23,989 nucleotides of DNA from Irineochytrium annulatum. Its lineage: Eukaryota > Chytridiomycota > Chytridiomycetes > Chytridiales > Chytridiaceae. Location of the stretch: contig JADGJL010000355.1 in the NCBI GenBank assembly GCA_027600665.1, positions 1 to 23,989 on the forward strand, written 5' to 3'. A program made the position numbers and the translations under genes. Positions 22,089 through 23,989 of this stretch are shown here, in pieces. The notes below the pieces were generated by a model. The model did no database searches, was not told the DNA's origin, and saw only the letters and a program-made list of their open reading frames with translations. Each line of letters begins with the position of its first letter. Within the stretch, counting starts at the first letter, position 1.

Positions 22089-23989
22089 TTAAGGCAACCC
22101 CTCTGACGACGGCGTCGCGCTCGTATAAAGCACCTCCACGCTGCCCCCCGCAGCTACACCGCTATAGTCCTCCCCCTTGAAGCTTGCGGTCCTCACCACG
22201 CTCTCCCTTTTTCCTTCCTCCTTCCCGCCATCCTTTCTAACCGCGCCAGCAGTCCTGGGCGTCGTCGCAACAACGGCAACCCCATGCGTCGATGACGAAG
22301 GCGTCTCGAGGTCGCTAGCGTCCCCGATCTCGAACCGGAGATTCTTAAGGTCGGTTTCGACCTCGCTAGGGGCGCGCAGGGAGGCGAAGCGGTCGGGCTT
22401 CGAGGGGTCGCCGAGGTAACGAACCTCAACCGTTGGCTTGGATCCCTTGTTCAGGCGGGTGGCTTCGGCGAGGGAGACCTTAAAAGAGCAAGGGGTTCAG
22501 TACAAGGAGCTTAGTGGTTGGACTGTGGAACGAGACGTGGGATTATGATAGCTCTCCCTCTACTCCCGTGAACAATCTAAACCTCTACCGCTGTTTCGCA
22601 TCCATTCAAGCTCACCTGGGCCATATTGATGAAGGGCAGGCTGAGGTAGGTGACAGCGACAAGGCCAGTGAAGATGCAGGGGATAAGAAGCGAGTGCTCG
22701 CCCATGCCTTGATAGCAGACTTCACCGAAGGCGCCTGTGGATTTAGAGAGTATGAGTATAAATAATAAGACACAACATGAGGCGAAAAAGTATCCCCAGC
22801 CGCCTCTTCCAATCCTTCTCCTTCCCTTCTTCCCACTTCCTTGATCGACCCTTCGCTTCTTCCTTCACTTCTTCTCACTAACCTCCAATACAGAACGAGA
22901 ACAGAATCGGAATGTGGACCTTTCACATGACAATCAGCCAAATGCACAACACCTCATCAACTGGTTGCTCCCAAAAAGATACCTTAAGCCTCCAAAGCTC
23001 CGCGTTTGAGTCCGTCCTGCAAGCCTGACCCAAGATGTTCCCAATGTCCGTGCAAATGCCCGTCATGTGGGTCGTGCGGACCACGGCCCCCGAGTAGGAG
23101 GTCGCGATGGCGTTTTGAAGTCCGCAGGCAAAAGCAGCGCACCATTCTCCTACAATGAGCTCCTTACGGAGTGTGGCAAGGGACATGAAGAGCATAAAGG
23201 ATTCGAGGGCCAGGGCGTATCTTTTGAAATGGGATTCAGAGACACGTGGAAAGCAAGGGAGTAGACAAAGAAAGAACATGCAACGCGCTCAAAACTTGCT
23301 CCTCCCTCCTTCCATCCTTCCTACAGTCTCCCTGCAAGCTCCCTTCACCTCCCTCCCTCCCTTCCACCCTCCCCAATCTCTTAGCTCCTTTCATGAACAA
23401 AAACACGTACCCATAAGTTCTCCCTAGCTGAAACTTATGATCCCCGACCATAAAACCTGCCACGAAGCTCCCAAACATGAAGCTGAAAATGATAGAGCTC
23501 ACGACGGCTAGGTTGGTCGCGTCCGCGTTGTAGAGCGCGATGGCGACTTTCGACACGTTCCCCGTCACATGGGAAACGGTGACTGAGAAGAGTCCAGTGA
23601 GGGTGACGACGTTGATGAAGCCGGCGTTCGCTGCGAGGACGCAGGAGCCGACGACGATGGAGTAAAACTCCTTTTGCGCAAAGTTGTTCATATTTCGCGC
23701 GAGTTGGACGGGCGTGTCAGACGCGGTTGAGGAAGGACGGGTAAGGCCAGCGACGCGCTTCGTGAAGGGCCGGGCGAGGGTCAATCTTCTTGTGACAATC
23801 CCATCAATGACAATCATGACAATCTCAGGTCTCGGATTCTGAAACACACCGTGCCCCGCCAAGATGCTGTTTCGGCCGTCGTCTTCTTCTGCAAGCGTCC
23901 GTTGCAAACGACTGGTGTTGTTTATCAAGTCGTCCTCACTTTCATTAAACAGAGCGTTCCCCGCCCTCGCCCCGTCCCCTGCTCCCCAA
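22089..23989 (-). CDS. DUF1275 (YoaK-like) multi-pass membrane protein, 5' end outside window
   Basis: Exons: beyond 23989 to 23411, 23220-22983, 22919-22883, 22734-22616 and 22478-22089; introns of 190, 63, 148 and 137 nt with GTACGT, GTATCT, GTTAGT and GTGAGC donors. All junctions keep frame. The frame is open to the window edge; ATGs at about 23818 and 23690 could start a shorter form. The core carries the two related DUF1275 half-repeats: GFINVVTL with SHVTGNVSK, then CGLQNAIAT with THMTGICTDIG, and about six hydrophobic segments, the fifth assembled from the 37-nt micro-exon (VHIPILFSFCIG) and the next exon, the last being SLLIPCIFTGLVAVTYL. A hydrophilic Ser/Thr/Lys-rich tail of about 130 residues follows. 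The family is found in bacteria and fungi; its substrate is unknown, so no transport role is assigned. The fourth and fifth exons and the micro-exon are supported by the match to family topology. Confidence 0.88.
23351..23374 (-). other. G-quadruplex motif in first visible DUF1275 intron
   Basis: The plus strand has five C runs of three or four separated by 1, 1, 5 and 1 bases; on the minus (transcribed sense) strand these are G runs that meet the G3+N1-7 quadruplex pattern. It lies inside the 190-nt intron 23221-23410, in a longer purine-rich stretch of the pre-mRNA. Folding and effect on splicing are inference. Confidence 0.5.

Overview
This window reads as nuclear DNA of a filamentous or zoosporic fungus. 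Genes are split by short GT-AG introns (about 42-190 nt), no bacterial-style operons are visible, and the products are typical eukaryotic nuclear, cytoskeletal and metabolic proteins: a KDM3-type JmjC protein, a bZIP factor, a Pho80/PCL-like cyclin, a kinesin-8, UDP-glucose 4-epimerase and a DUF1275 membrane protein. Gene content and GC-rich coding sequence fit an early-diverging fungus such as a chytrid, but a basidiomycete cannot be excluded. I infer this from protein style only.

Layout. 1-1435 (minus): 5' part of a gene that I model as a small N-terminal zinc ribbon spliced onto a long Ser/Thr/Pro-rich region; it runs off the left edge. 1436-2916: gene-poor DNA with a 20-nt T run. 2917-6643 (minus): three-exon KDM3-like JmjC protein. 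6644-9083: 2.4 kb divergent intergenic region with two identical 9-bp AP-1/Gcn4-type sites. 9084-10000 (plus): unrecognised protein. 10229-12304 (plus): GCN4-like bZIP factor. 13318-14724 (plus): cyclin. 15554-18940 (minus): seven-exon kinesin-8. 19422-21032 (minus): three-exon UDP-glucose 4-epimerase. 22089-23989 (minus): at least five-exon DUF1275 protein, open to the right edge.

I resolved splice junctions by reading frame and family conservation; each listed junction keeps the frame. Several exons have no ATG-initiated open frame of their own (the 37-nt and terminal DUF1275 exons, the first exons of the kinesin and of the left-edge gene), so a plain ORF scan would miss them.

The most notable observation is that the KDM3-like JmjC domain keeps the fold-level sequence of the family but has lost all three Fe(II) ligands (His to Arg, Asp to Glu, His to Arg). 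This predicts a catalytically dead pseudo-demethylase, conceptually like Epe1 of fission yeast. Other points are the possible read-through or splicing of the 9084 gene into the bZIP gene across a 218-nt stretch without any AG, upstream ATGs overlapping the bZIP start, and poly-His/acidic blocks in the kinesin tail. The genes do not form an obvious pathway; three encode nuclear regulators or chromatin proteins, and otherwise the neighbourhood looks like ordinary fungal housekeeping DNA.
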